Assembly (NCBI GenBank): GCA_902475245.1
Contig: CABRYP010000003.1
Location: 65,641 to 129,640 of the forward strand
Length of the DNA stretch: 64,000 nucleotides
Reading direction: 5' to 3'
Source: an uncultured Collinsella sp.
GTDB taxonomy: Bacteria > Actinomycetota > Coriobacteriia > Coriobacteriales > Coriobacteriaceae
Shown: positions 52,212-61,981 of the stretch, one piece after another
How positions within the stretch are numbered: position 1 is the stretch's first letter
Layout of the letters: each line of letters begins with the position of its first letter
Program-made: the position numbers and the translations under genes
Notes under the pieces: generated by a model
The model's input: the letters and a program-made list of their open reading frames with translations, nothing else
Database searches by the model: none
Told to the model about the DNA's origin: nothing

Positions 52212-52319
52212 GCGGTTTGGGGCTTTGCTCGCTACTGCGGACAGTCCTGCTCGCACGAAGGCCACATTAAGTGGCCTTCGGCTCGTGCGGAACTTGTATC
52301 GAGCAAAGCCCCAAACCGC
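52212..52319 (-). repeat. Foldback element with conserved core, family V, copy 2 (valS 3' side)
   Basis: Perfect 20-bp arms (52212-52231, GCGGTTTGGGGCTTTGCTCG, and 52300-52319) unrelated to the arms of copy 1 enclose the same core in reverse. Read on the minus strand the core has TTCCGCACGAGCCGAAG, then GGCCAC/GTGGCC around TTAAT. Both partners of one pair differ from copy 1 (A-T to G-C), as in a conserved fold. After one bulged base the outer stem may continue with GGGA/TCCC. Confidence 0.85.
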
Positions 52320-52418
52320 TCCCATAGCGGTTACGGGGGCGTCCGCTGCCCGGTAGGACCACTGGGTTGTGGCCTTGATTCTGCTGCAAAGCGGTGTTTG
52401 GCTGATATTTTGAATGGG

Positions 52419-52450
52419 AGGGGCTCGTTGTTGCTTACGGGCCTCTTTTT
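52419..52450 (+). terminator. Probable terminator before folC
   Basis: AGGGGCTCG pairs with CGGGCCTCT through wobbles, followed by TTTT. It ends about 20 nt before folC, so it may separate valS from folC. Confidence 0.55.
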
Positions 52451-52470
52451 ATGTTGAGGGGACTTTGGCT

Positions 52471-53814
52471 ATGGCAAAGCGTTCTGGGTTGTATTCGGTG
52501 CCGTTTGAGGTTCCGGAGCTTTCTTTTGATGAGGCTGTTGCACTTGCGGCCGATACGGGCAAGATTGCGCGTTATTCCACGCCGCTGCTCGAGACCGTCG
52601 TCGAGATGCTCGATGAGCTTGGTCGTCCTGACGAGTTCTATGATTGCGTCCAGATAGCGGGTACCAATGGAAAGACCTCGACGACGCGATTCTCGGCTGC
52701 CATTCTTCGCGGTGAGGGCCTTAAGACGGCACTCTTTACGTCGCCTCATCTGGTGCGCTATCCCGAGCGTATGGAGATTGACGGAAAGGTCGTTTCGGAC
52801 GAGGTCTTTGCCCATGGTGTCTCTGCGGCGTATGAGGCAGGTCGTCGTCTCAACGCACGTCGTGAGGCGGCGGGCGAGGAGCTCCGTTCTATTACGCCCT
52901 TCGATCTTTTGTCCGTGGCTGGTTTGACTATGTTTGCCGAGGCTTGCGTGGACGTGGCCGTGCTTGAGGTTGGCATGGGCGGACGATGGGATGCTACGAG
53001 TGCGACCGATCCCGTGGCCGTCGCCATTACGGGCATTGGACTCGACCATACGAAGGTCCTCGGCGATACCCTCGAGGCTATTGCGGGGGAGAAGGCTGCG
53101 GTAATTAAGCCTGGGCGCTTGGTTGTTTTGGGTGAGGGCACGCATGAGGCGAGTGTTCAGTGTGTGATGGATGCCCGTTGCCGTGAGTGCGGCGTAGTGC
53201 CGCTCGTGGTGAGCCATACGACGACCAAACTTCCGGCACACGTGGGCGATACGGTTGAGTTTAGCTGCACCACGCCGCGTGCGATCTATACGTCGAGCAT
53301 GGTCAAGCCGGCCTATCAGCCGCAGAATGCCGCGTGCGCGATTATGCTTTGCGAGGGCTATCTGGGTCGCGAGCTCGACCATGAGGCGCTCGACGCTTCT
53401 CTTATGGGCTGCCCCACGCCGGGTCGCTTTGATGTGCTGGGAACCGATCCGCTCAAGCTGATCGACGCCTGCCATAACCCCCAGAGCTGCGAGAACTTTG
53501 TGAGCGCACTGGACGAGATCGATCCGTGTGTAGAGAATCGCCCCACGCTGCTGTGCGCCGCGCTGGCAGACAAGGACGTGTCGGGCATCGTCGACGTGCT
53601 TGTTCCAGCCTTCCCACGCGTGGTCGTGACGCAGACCGATTCCGATCGCGCCCTGCCGGCGGAGGAGCTCGCCGCCCTTGTGGACGCCGATAAGCTCGCT
53701 GGCGTGTATCCCAGCGTATCCGAGGCCCTCGCAGCCCTCGATGCCGCGGGCGAGCCCTTCGTAGCAGCCGGCACCATCACCCTAGCCGGCGAAGTAGCGG
53801 GGCTGCTGCGCTAG
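52471..53814 (+). CDS. folC: Folylpolyglutamate/dihydrofolate synthase
   Basis: FolC adds glutamate to folates. The 447-residue protein has the Mur-ligase-family P-loop AGTNGKTSTTR (about residues 63-73), FTSPHLVRYPERM, LEVGMGGRWDATSA and the C-terminal DACHNPQSC region. The ATG at 52471 follows GAGGGG. Codon use is a little less biased than in valS. It may be monofunctional or bifunctional; the sequence does not settle it. Confidence 0.92.
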   Translation: MAKRSGLYSVPFEVPELSFDEAVALAADTGKIARYSTPLLETVVEMLDELGRPDEFYDCVQIAGTNGKTSTTRFSAAILRGEGLKTALFTSPHLVRYPERMEIDGKVVSDEVFAHGVSAAYEAGRRLNARREAAGEELRSITPFDLLSVAGLTMFAEACVDVAVLEVGMGGRWDATSATDPVAVAITGIGLDHTKVLGDTLEAIAGEKAAVIKPGRLVVLGEGTHEASVQCVMDARCRECGVVPLVVSHTTTKLPAHVGDTVEFSCTTPRAIYTSSMVKPAYQPQNAACAIMLCEGYLGRELDHEALDASLMGCPTPGRFDVLGTDPLKLIDACHNPQSCENFVSALDEIDPCVENRPTLLCAALADKDVSGIVDVLVPAFPRVVVTQTDSDRALPAEELAALVDADKLAGVYPSVSEALAALDAAGEPFVAAGTITLAGEVAGLLR

Positions 53815-53846
53815 CCCGCCCTGCTCCGTTAACCCATCCCCTCATC

Positions 53847-53914
53847 AGTTGCGGTGAAATAGTTCCTATTTTTTGGGTTCTAGCAGCCCATCCAGGAACT
53901 ATTCCACCGCAACT
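53847..53914. repeat. Palindromic repeat family A (GTTCCT type), copy 4
   Basis: The outer half AGTTGCGGTGAAATA is as in copies 1-3, but the inner half is GTTCCT (53862-53867) with matching AGGAAC on the right. One arm pair is G-T. The repeat lies between folC and the peptidase gene. Confidence 0.88.
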
Positions 53915-53938
53915 TCTAGGGGAGCTTTGGTTGCGTGC

Positions 53939-55027
53939 CTAGTCTAGACGGACTGGGTCGTGGGGGTAGGCGTTGAGAATCTCGACGCCGGACTCGGTGA
54001 CCAGGGCAAGGTCTTCGATGCGGACGCCGGTGCGGCCGGGGAGGTAGATGCCCGGCTCGATGGAGAACGTCATGCCCGGCTCTACGACCTGCTCGTTAAC
54101 AAGCGAGACATCGCCTGGCTCATGGTCCTGCAGACCGATCGAGTGTCCCAGACGGTGCGTAAAGTACTGCCCATAGCCCGCTTCCTCAATCACGTTGCGC
54201 GCGGCGCGGTCCAGGTCGCACATGCGCACGCCCGGTGCGATGAGCGCCTCGGCGGCTTCGTTGGCGCGGCGCACGATGTCGTAGATGCGTGCGGTCTCCT
54301 TGTCCGGCTCGCCCCAATAGAACGTGCGCGTCATGTCCGAGCAGTAGTTTCGGTGGCGTCCGCCAATGTCGAACAGCACCACGTCGCCGCGCTTGAGTAC
54401 GGTGTCGTCGGGCTCGTGGTGCGGGTCGCCGGCGTTGGCGCCAAAGCTCACGATGGGCGGAAAGCTAAAGCCCTCGCAGTCGTGCTTGCGGTACAGGCCG
54501 AGCATCTGGTCGGCAATTTCGCGCTCCGTCACGCCCTCGTGGACGAGCTTGATGGCGTCGGCCATTACGGCGTCGTTAGCGGCCGAGGACGTGCGCATGA
54601 GCTCCTGCTCGGCGGCATCCTTGTGGGTGCGTGCGGCGGTGACGGCAAAGTCGCCCAGGAAGAACTCGCTCGCGGCGCGACGATCCATGAGCGGCATCAA
54701 AAAGCCGGAGCGCATGACGGTATCGATGCCGAGCGGTTTGGTCGGATCGACCTCGCGAGCGATGGCGTCGGTCACGACGTCGGTATCGGTGTGGTAGGCC
54801 ACGCGGGCGTTGTCATACTCGGGCAGCTGATGCAGCGCGTTGACCAAGATCACGGGCTCGCTACCGCGTGCGAGCAGCACGCCGCAAAAACGCTCGAACA
54901 TATCGGCATAAAAGCCGGTCAGGTAATAAATCGACCACGGGTCGTTTACGAGCAGCTGTGCGCCGGGGTGCTGAGCCTCGAGCGCATCGAGCACGCGCGC
55001 CACACGCTGGTCATCGACATGTGCCAT
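53939..55027 (-). CDS. M24 family Xaa-Pro-type aminopeptidase
   Basis: This 362-residue protein has a creatinase N-terminal domain (about 1-130) and a metallopeptidase C-terminal domain. Metal ligands are seen in VLFDIGGRHRNYCSDMTRTF (two Asp), HRLGHSIGLQDHEPG (His), FSIEPGIYLPG (Glu) and VRIEDLALVTE (Glu). It probably removes residues before proline. The start ATG (complement at 55025-55027) follows GAAAGGA. It is a single gene on the minus strand between two family A repeats. Confidence 0.92.
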   Translation of the reverse strand: MAHVDDQRVARVLDALEAQHPGAQLLVNDPWSIYYLTGFYADMFERFCGVLLARGSEPVILVNALHQLPEYDNARVAYHTDTDVVTDAIAREVDPTKPLGIDTVMRSGFLMPLMDRRAASEFFLGDFAVTAARTHKDAAEQELMRTSSAANDAVMADAIKLVHEGVTEREIADQMLGLYRKHDCEGFSFPPIVSFGANAGDPHHEPDDTVLKRGDVVLFDIGGRHRNYCSDMTRTFYWGEPDKETARIYDIVRRANEAAEALIAPGVRMCDLDRAARNVIEEAGYGQYFTHRLGHSIGLQDHEPGDVSLVNEQVVEPGMTFSIEPGIYLPGRTGVRIEDLALVTESGVEILNAYPHDPVRLD

Positions 55028-55193
55028 GGAACATCCTTTCGCTAGGGTGGCACCATAGTATCCCAAGCCCGGCAGCTAGGGACGTTCCTTTTATGCCGGC
55101 ACTTCGGGATACTCCTTAGCATGGCCGGTCTGGCAAGCACGCAGGCAAAAGGAGTCATAAGAGGCCCGTCCAAATGGGCTGGTTCCAAAAGCA

Positions 55194-55330
55194 TGGCGGA
55201 TTACGGGGCTGGACCTGTATTACTTGACCATGGAAAAATCGCGAAATTAAAACCGCAGGTAGACGGCTTATCAAAAATCGATAATTGCCGGTATGGATGG
55301 GAGTCTCCGAATCAGCCCCGTAATCCGGCA
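55194..55330. other. Large foldback segment with internal stems (possible structured RNA)
   Basis: 18-bp arms with one mismatch (55194-55211 with 55313-55330; GGATTACGGGGCTG on the left) enclose about 100 nt holding smaller pairings: ACCTG/CAGGT, CGGCTTATC/GATAATTGCCG and GGAGTCTCC. The segment is AT-richer than its neighbours. It shows no resemblance to the family V or D cores. It has no gene; the short open frame over it is not credible. Confidence 0.6.
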
Positions 55331-55383
55331 CAGTTTTGAAATGGCACTAAAGTAGGCACAGACTAAATGCCGATTCCAAGGAT

Positions 55384-55450
55384 AGTTGCGGTGGAATAGT
55401 TCCTGGATGCCGGGGTTTTGGCGGAAATCAGGAACTATTTCACCGCAATT
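55384..55450. repeat. Palindromic repeat family A (GTTCCT type), copy 5
   Basis: Arms AGTTGCGGTGGAATAGTTCC (left) and complement on the right (CAGGAACTATTTCACCGCAA), 27-nt loop. It pairs with copy 4 to bracket the peptidase gene and the foldback at 55194. Confidence 0.88.
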
Positions 55451-55508
55451 GAGGAGGGGCGGGGTGTATGGCGGGGTAGCTAAAAGAGTCCCGTCCCAAA
55501 TGAGCTGC

Positions 55509-55907
55509 TTAGGCTGGGGCGATGTCCATGCTTGCGATGAGGTCGATGCCCGTGCCGAGGAGGTTCTCCAGCACGACGTCGCCCATGCGGATGGGGGCCT
55601 CGACGACCAGACCGCGGATGAGGTCCATGGCCTGGGCGTGGAGTTCCAGCGGGATGGCTTCGGCCGTGCGCACGGGCAACAGCGCCTCGTCGCCGCCGGA
55701 TACGGCCACGGTGGTAGTGAGTACGCGCATGGGGCAGGTGAGCTCCTGATGCGCGAACGTATCGCCGCGGGGGCAGCTGTTGCCGGTCACGGAGCGCACC
55801 TCTACCACGGCGCCGTCTGCGTCACGTTCTACCTCTACGGTCAGGAGGCATTCCGATGGGCAGGTGGTGCAGTTGAACTGCAGCGTTTCGATCGCGTTTA
55901 TGCTCAT
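55509..55907 (-). CDS. DUF1667 protein
   Basis: This 132-residue protein has a Cys-rich N-terminal region, NCTTCPSECLLTVEVE and GNSCPRGDTFAHQE plus LTCPMRVLTTTV, which could bind an iron-sulfur cluster or zinc. DUF1667 genes accompany GlpA/GlpB-like genes in anaerobes, as here. The start (complement at 55905-55907) lies 4 nt past the stop of the upstream gene, whose last codons carry a GAGGAGG site. It may deliver electrons to the flavoprotein pair; this is inferred. Confidence 0.85.
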   Translation of the reverse strand: MSINAIETLQFNCTTCPSECLLTVEVERDADGAVVEVRSVTGNSCPRGDTFAHQELTCPMRVLTTTVAVSGGDEALLPVRTAEAIPLELHAQAMDLIRGLVVEAPIRMGDVVLENLLGTGIDLIASMDIAPA

Positions 55908-55911
55908 GGCC

Positions 55912-57279
55912 TTACGCCTCCTCAACGGGGTCGACGGACAGGACAATCTCGCTAACACCCAGGTCGAGTACGCGCTGAATCACCTTTGCCGGCAGCGGGA
56001 AGCTTTCCATTACGCTCGGTTTAAACGGGCGGACCTTGCCGGCGAATAGTTCTTCGTCGCCTGCCAGAATGCGCACGCGGGCGGCGTCGACCGGTCGGCG
56101 TACGCGGAAGTTGAGTTTGGTGAGTGCCACAGCCGTAATGCGTCCCGGTAGTGCGTAGCCAGCGATACCGGCAGGGGAGACCGTGAGCTGGCAACTCGGG
56201 TCCGCAACACCGGACTCGACATCCGTGCTGCCACCCAGCGCGTACGCCGCCGCAGCCGCACCGGCACGCTCGGACTCGGTCGTCACGTTGTCGGCCAGGT
56301 CGTGCACGTGCAGCACGTTGCCGCAGGCAAAGATTCCTGGCACGCCCGTCTGCAGGCTCTGGTCCACCACGGCGCCGCGCGTGCGCGGGTCAAGCTCAAC
56401 GCCCGCGCCTACCGAAAGCTCGTTCTCGGGAATCAGGCCCACCGATAGCAGCAGCGTGTCGCACGGAACAACGCGCTCGGTCCCCGGAATAGGCGCCAGG
56501 CGATCGTCGACCCGACTCACCTCGACAGCCTCCACGCGATCGTGTCCGATCACGCGCGTCACGGTGGTGGATAGGTGCAGCGGAATACCAAAGTCGTCCA
56601 GGCAGTTCTTGACGTTGCGGCGCAGGCCGTTGGCGTACGGCATGAGCTCGTACACGCCCTCGACCGAAATCCCCTCGAGTGTGCAACGGCGTGCCATGAT
56701 AAGCCCGATGTCGCCCGAGCCCAAAATGACAGCGCGCGAGCCGGGCTTAAGGTTTTCGATATTGATGTATCGCTGCGCTAGGCCCGCCGTAAACACGCCG
56801 GCGGGACGGCTGCCGGGAATCTTGATCTCGCTGCGCGTGCGCTCACGGCATCCCATAGCAAGGACGACCGCGCGTCCGGTGAGCTGAAGCATGCCGGCAG
56901 GACTCATGAGCGTGACGGTGTGGACCGCGGCGTCTTCCGTGGACTCGCCCGAATCAATCCCAAGCACCATGCTGTCCAAGAACAGCGCAATGTCGGTCGC
57001 GCGCACCTGGTCGATAAAGCGCTGCGCGTACTCGGGGCCGGTGAGCTCCTGCTTAAAGTGCGAAAGGCCAAAACCGGGGTGGATGCACTGGCACAGGATG
57101 CCGCCCAGATGCTGCTCGCGCTCCACGATGGCCACGCGCGCGTCTGCCTTATGTGCGGCAAGTGCGGCCGCCATGCCGGCAGGTCCGCCGCCGATAACGA
57201 CCACGTCGAACGCCTGCGTCGACACCGACGCTACGGCTCCTGCCTCCGCGCGTTCGTCGCGCATATCAAGCGTCGCCAT
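55912..57279 (-). CDS. FAD/NAD(P)-dependent oxidoreductase, GlpB-like partner
   Basis: This 455-residue flavoprotein has an FAD-binding fingerprint, VVVIGGGPAGMAAALAAHKA (about residues 25-44), HLGGILCQCIHPGFG, an NAD-binding VILGSGDIGLIMARR, and the C-terminal GIFACGNVLHVHD. It resembles the second subunit found after GlpA-like genes, and thioredoxin reductase-like folds. It begins 1 nt after the GlpA-like stop, and the DUF1667 gene follows, so the three make one operon. Confidence 0.85.
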   Translation of the reverse strand: MATLDMRDERAEAGAVASVSTQAFDVVVIGGGPAGMAAALAAHKADARVAIVEREQHLGGILCQCIHPGFGLSHFKQELTGPEYAQRFIDQVRATDIALFLDSMVLGIDSGESTEDAAVHTVTLMSPAGMLQLTGRAVVLAMGCRERTRSEIKIPGSRPAGVFTAGLAQRYINIENLKPGSRAVILGSGDIGLIMARRCTLEGISVEGVYELMPYANGLRRNVKNCLDDFGIPLHLSTTVTRVIGHDRVEAVEVSRVDDRLAPIPGTERVVPCDTLLLSVGLIPENELSVGAGVELDPRTRGAVVDQSLQTGVPGIFACGNVLHVHDLADNVTTESERAGAAAAAYALGGSTDVESGVADPSCQLTVSPAGIAGYALPGRITAVALTKLNFRVRRPVDAARVRILAGDEELFAGKVRPFKPSVMESFPLPAKVIQRVLDLGVSEIVLSVDPVEEA

Positions 57280-57280
57280 C

Positions 57281-58762
57281 CTAGCGCACCCCCTTCAGCG
57301 GTCCCTCGACCAGCCAAGATCCGGCATCCTCCAACAGTACCTCGCTGGGCTCGCAGCCCAGCTCGCGTGCCAGGATCGCTACCACGAGGCTCTGGCAAAA
57401 GCCGCTCTGGCACCGACCCATGCCGGCACGACAGCGGCGCTTGACGCCCTCGACCGAAACCGCGCCCGGGCGGCGTCGGATCGCGGCAACAATCTCGGCC
57501 TCGGGCACCGTCTCGCAGCGGCAGACGATCTGCCCCCACGCGGGGTCGGACTCGATGAGCTCTTCCTTGCGTGCAAGCGGCGCACGGTCGAAGTCGTCCG
57601 GCGCGCGGCGAATCGGGTTCCAATCGTCTCGTTCGCACAGGGTCACGCCGGCATCGCGCAGTACCTGCTCCATGCGCTCGGCAATGGCCGGCGCACTCGC
57701 CACGCCCGGCGACTGAATGCCCGCGGCCTGGAACAGGCCTGGCACTACGGCGGACTGCCCAATAAAGAAGTCGTTCGTTCCCTGAATGACCGGACGCCCG
57801 CCGGCAAACGCGCGCACCACGCGGCGCGTGTCCAGATCGGGCACCAGCTTGCGCGCGCCGCCAAGCAACGCGCTGACATCGCTCGCATAGGTCTGCGTGT
57901 CTCCGGGCTCGCGCTCGGCGGCCGTCGCGGTAATCACGGTGTTGCCGTGTACGGTACCCGTGACGATAACGCCCTTGGACACCGGCGTGGAAACGGGATA
58001 GAGCGGCATGAGCGCGCGCGGCTCTTTGTCCAGCACCACAATATTGCCCTGGCGCCAGACCATTTGGAACTCCTCGGCGCCCGCCATATGCGAGATGTCC
58101 GCGGCGCCGTTGCCCGCGGCGTTAATCAGGTAACGGCAGCGCACATTGCCGGCGGGCGTCACAAGCGTAAAGCGCGCGCGGCCCTTGCCGTCGGCGGCAG
58201 TGCCCCCGTCAGCGCCGTCGGCAACTTCAATGGCCTCCACCGGTGCGGAGCGCATAAACGTCACGCCGTTGGCAACCGCGTTCTCCAGCGCGGCGATGGC
58301 CACTTCAAACGGGTCGACGTAACCGGTCGAGGGGCACCACAACGCGCATGTTGCGTCGGCGCTGGCACGCGGTTCCAGCTCGCGGATACGCTTGGGGCCG
58401 ATAATCGCCAGCTCGGGCACGCTGCTGGCAAGGCCATTCTGGCGCAGCTTCTCCAGGTGCGCTCGGTCTTCGTCGTTGAAGCCCAGCACCATCGACCCGG
58501 TGCGGCGGAACAAAAATCCCAGCTCCTGGGCCCAGGTGCCATACAGCTCGCAACCGCGGGCGTTGACCTGCGCCTTTACGGTGCCCGGCGCCGGATCGTA
58601 GCCGGCGTGCACCAGGCCGCCGTTGGCCTTCGACGCGCCCAGCGCGATATCGTTGGCCGCCTCGACCACGCAAGTGGACAAGTCATAGCGCGCGAGCTGC
58701 CGCGCGATGGCGCACCCGGTGATGCCCGCGCCCACAATCGCGATATCAAACGTTTCTGCCAC
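57281..58762 (-). CDS. Glycerol-3-phosphate dehydrogenase-like flavoprotein (GlpA-like)
   Basis: This 493-residue protein begins with FAD motif IAIVGAGITGCAIARQLA and has the DAO-type substrate domain (GASKANGGLVHAGYDP). The C-terminal region (about residues 410-470) is a BFD-like [2Fe-2S] domain, VCRCETVPEAEIV and CRAGMGRCQSGFC. Together with the next two genes it likely forms an anaerobic dehydrogenase complex for glycerol 3-phosphate or a similar 2-hydroxyacid; no glycerol kinase or facilitator adjoins it here, so substrate is open. Confidence 0.85.
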   Translation of the reverse strand: MAETFDIAIVGAGITGCAIARQLARYDLSTCVVEAANDIALGASKANGGLVHAGYDPAPGTVKAQVNARGCELYGTWAQELGFLFRRTGSMVLGFNDEDRAHLEKLRQNGLASSVPELAIIGPKRIRELEPRASADATCALWCPSTGYVDPFEVAIAALENAVANGVTFMRSAPVEAIEVADGADGGTAADGKGRARFTLVTPAGNVRCRYLINAAGNGAADISHMAGAEEFQMVWRQGNIVVLDKEPRALMPLYPVSTPVSKGVIVTGTVHGNTVITATAAEREPGDTQTYASDVSALLGGARKLVPDLDTRRVVRAFAGGRPVIQGTNDFFIGQSAVVPGLFQAAGIQSPGVASAPAIAERMEQVLRDAGVTLCERDDWNPIRRAPDDFDRAPLARKEELIESDPAWGQIVCRCETVPEAEIVAAIRRRPGAVSVEGVKRRCRAGMGRCQSGFCQSLVVAILARELGCEPSEVLLEDAGSWLVEGPLKGVR

Positions 58763-58928
58763 GGTGCCTCCCAGACGAGTTGACAGGCTGTCAATAGGAC
58801 TATCCTACGGTCTGCACACCCCCAGTGCGGCGGCAATGCGGCGAACAGTCCCGCAACACCCGCCAACGGCAGGCGAGGGGAGACTCAGGACCATCGGTGT
58901 CCTCGTCTGCCGTCCCTGGTGTCAGAAG

Positions 58929-59155
58929 TTTGTCTCGTTCTGTAACAGTAAGCAGAAGAACTGGGTTCCAGATGTTGCAGATCGAGACGTTTGCCAAGTG
59001 GTCCCTCCGTTTGTCTCGATCTGTAACAGTAAGAGGGGTTTTGGGACCCAAGATGTTACAGATCGAGATTGAAGTCGGGGAGGGACCCCCTGTGTCTCGA
59101 CCTGTAACATCTAGACCCGGATTTCGCCTCTACCTGTTACAGATTGAGATGTTTG
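58929..59155. repeat. Tandem array of three palindromes, family C
   Basis: Three units at 58929-58993, 59009-59070 and 59091-59155. Each has left arm GTCTCG-N-TCTGTAACA (with one or two changes) and right arm TGTTACAGATCGAGA, with unrelated loops of 20-30 nt. Spacers are 15-20 nt. It lies between the GlpA-like gene (minus) and the zinc-ribbon gene (plus), so any transcript from either side would meet a hairpin. The remaining gap (58763-58928 and 59156-59250) shows nothing else. Confidence 0.85.
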
Positions 59156-59250
59156 TGTCCGCACCGGCCCCGCTTGCAACCGTAGCCCCATATAAACAAA
59201 CCCCGTGGTAAACTTGACCAGACTGTAAATATTCCGAAAGGTACACCTCA

Positions 59251-59682
59251 ATGTCCAAGTACATCTCCGAGCTCATGTCGCCGCAGCTTATGGGCGTCAT
59301 CTATGCCTTTGTTGGCTTTATCATCGCCCTGTACGTGCTGTCGGTCGTCTATGTGTTCATTGACGCTCGCCGCCGCGGCGCCAGCGCCTACGTGGCATGG
59401 GGCATCATCGCCCTCATCCCGTTTGTGGGTCTCATCGCCTACCTGGTCCTGCGCCCGCACTCCTACGCGGCCGACCGCGAGGAGCAGGAGCTGGACATGG
59501 CCCTGCGCGAGCGCCAGCTTGCCCAGTACGGCACTTGCCCGCAGTGCGGCGCCCCCATCGAAAAGGACTTTGTCGTCTGCCCCGTGTGCGACACCCAGGT
59601 TCGCAACGTGTGCCCCAGCTGCCATCGCCCGCTCGATGCGCACTGGAAGGTCTGCCCCTACTGCCGAACTCGCATCCAGTAA
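59251..59682 (+). CDS. Membrane protein with double zinc ribbon
   Basis: This 143-residue protein has two N-terminal hydrophobic segments (GVIYAFVGFIIALYVLSVVY and AYVAWGIIALIPFVGLIAYL) as in PLDc_N-type membrane proteins, then two zinc ribbons: CPQCGAPIEKDFVVCPVC and CPSCHRPLDAHWKVCPYC. The function is not known. It stands alone and is followed by a bidirectional hairpin. Confidence 0.8.
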   Translation: MSKYISELMSPQLMGVIYAFVGFIIALYVLSVVYVFIDARRRGASAYVAWGIIALIPFVGLIAYLVLRPHSYAADREEQELDMALRERQLAQYGTCPQCGAPIEKDFVVCPVCDTQVRNVCPSCHRPLDAHWKVCPYCRTRIQ

Positions 59683-59763
59683 CGCATCCATCGTCGGGCC
59701 GGCCGCAAGCCACGCGCGCCCCGCAGGCACCCACCCCCACACGATGAAGCATGCGTAGAAAAT

Positions 59764-59794
59764 CGCCCGCCGTGCCATTAAGGTGCGGCGGGCG
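59764..59794. terminator. Bidirectional terminator-like hairpin
   Basis: CGCCCGCCG pairs with CGGCGGGCG; A-rich sequence before and weak T-richness after. It is likely the end of the zinc-ribbon transcript. Confidence 0.4.
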
Positions 59795-59893
59795 CTTGTA
59801 TACCAAGGCAACCTGCCTATAATGATGCAAGTCAAAAACGCCGAGCGCATCGCACGCACTTGCATCAGGCATCCGAGAGGAGAAAACATACCC

Positions 59894-61657
<1,764 letters not shown>

Positions 61658-61680
61658 CACAAACAATACAAGAATTAACA

Positions 61681-61714
61681 AAGGCGATCGTCCTCGCGGG
61701 CGGTCGCCTTTTTT
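61681..61714 (+). terminator. First terminator after thrS
   Basis: AAGGCGATCG pairs with CGGTCGCCTT, and the T-run continues to TTTTTT. Confidence 0.9.
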
Positions 61715-61729
61715 GTTGTCTATAGAAGA

Positions 61730-61756
61730 AAAGCCGCTGGTTAGAGCGGCTTTTTT
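61730..61756 (+). terminator. Second terminator after thrS
   Basis: AAAGCCGCT pairs with AGCGGCTTT around a 5-nt loop, continuing into a T-run. Tandem terminators isolate the polysaccharide locus. Confidence 0.88.
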
Positions 61757-61769
61757 GTTGTGCAAAAAG

Positions 61770-61891
61770 GTACAGGTTTTTGTAGAGGCGTATGGAGATG
61801 CGCCTATTCGCGGCGCATTTTGTGCAATCTGGGAAAACGCGAGCAGTTTGCTCGTATAATGAGCTTCGTCGAAAGATACAAAAACCTGTAC
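61770..61891. promoter_or_regulatory. Long inverted repeat around the loaP promoter
   Basis: Perfect 15-bp arms GTACAGGTTTTTGTA (61770-61784) and TACAAAAACCTGTAC (61877-61891) lie 92 nt apart. Between them is TATAAT (61855-61860), the likely -10 for loaP, within CGAGCAGTTTGCTCG (a further palindrome). The arms could be operators on either side of the promoter, or an insertion scar. Confidence 0.55.
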
Positions 61892-61981
61892 TTTTGCGAC
61901 TGTGCCTAGCTGCGAGCGAGAAGCCTGTTCTTAACGCCTCTGCATCCGCGTGCGTCGCGGAGCTGGAGAAGGGGGCGAGAG

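Noticed and set aside
55121..55339. 72-codon frame over the foldback at 55194
   Set aside because: No ribosome site, no domain, and the sequence is better explained by the inverted arms.
58929..59155. CRISPR array
   Set aside because: The three repeated units are palindromes with arms split by loops and uneven spacing, not direct repeats with uniform spacers, and no cas gene is present.
59683..59893. T-box in the thrS leader
   Set aside because: Only a GC-rich hairpin and a short leader are present; no T-box motif.
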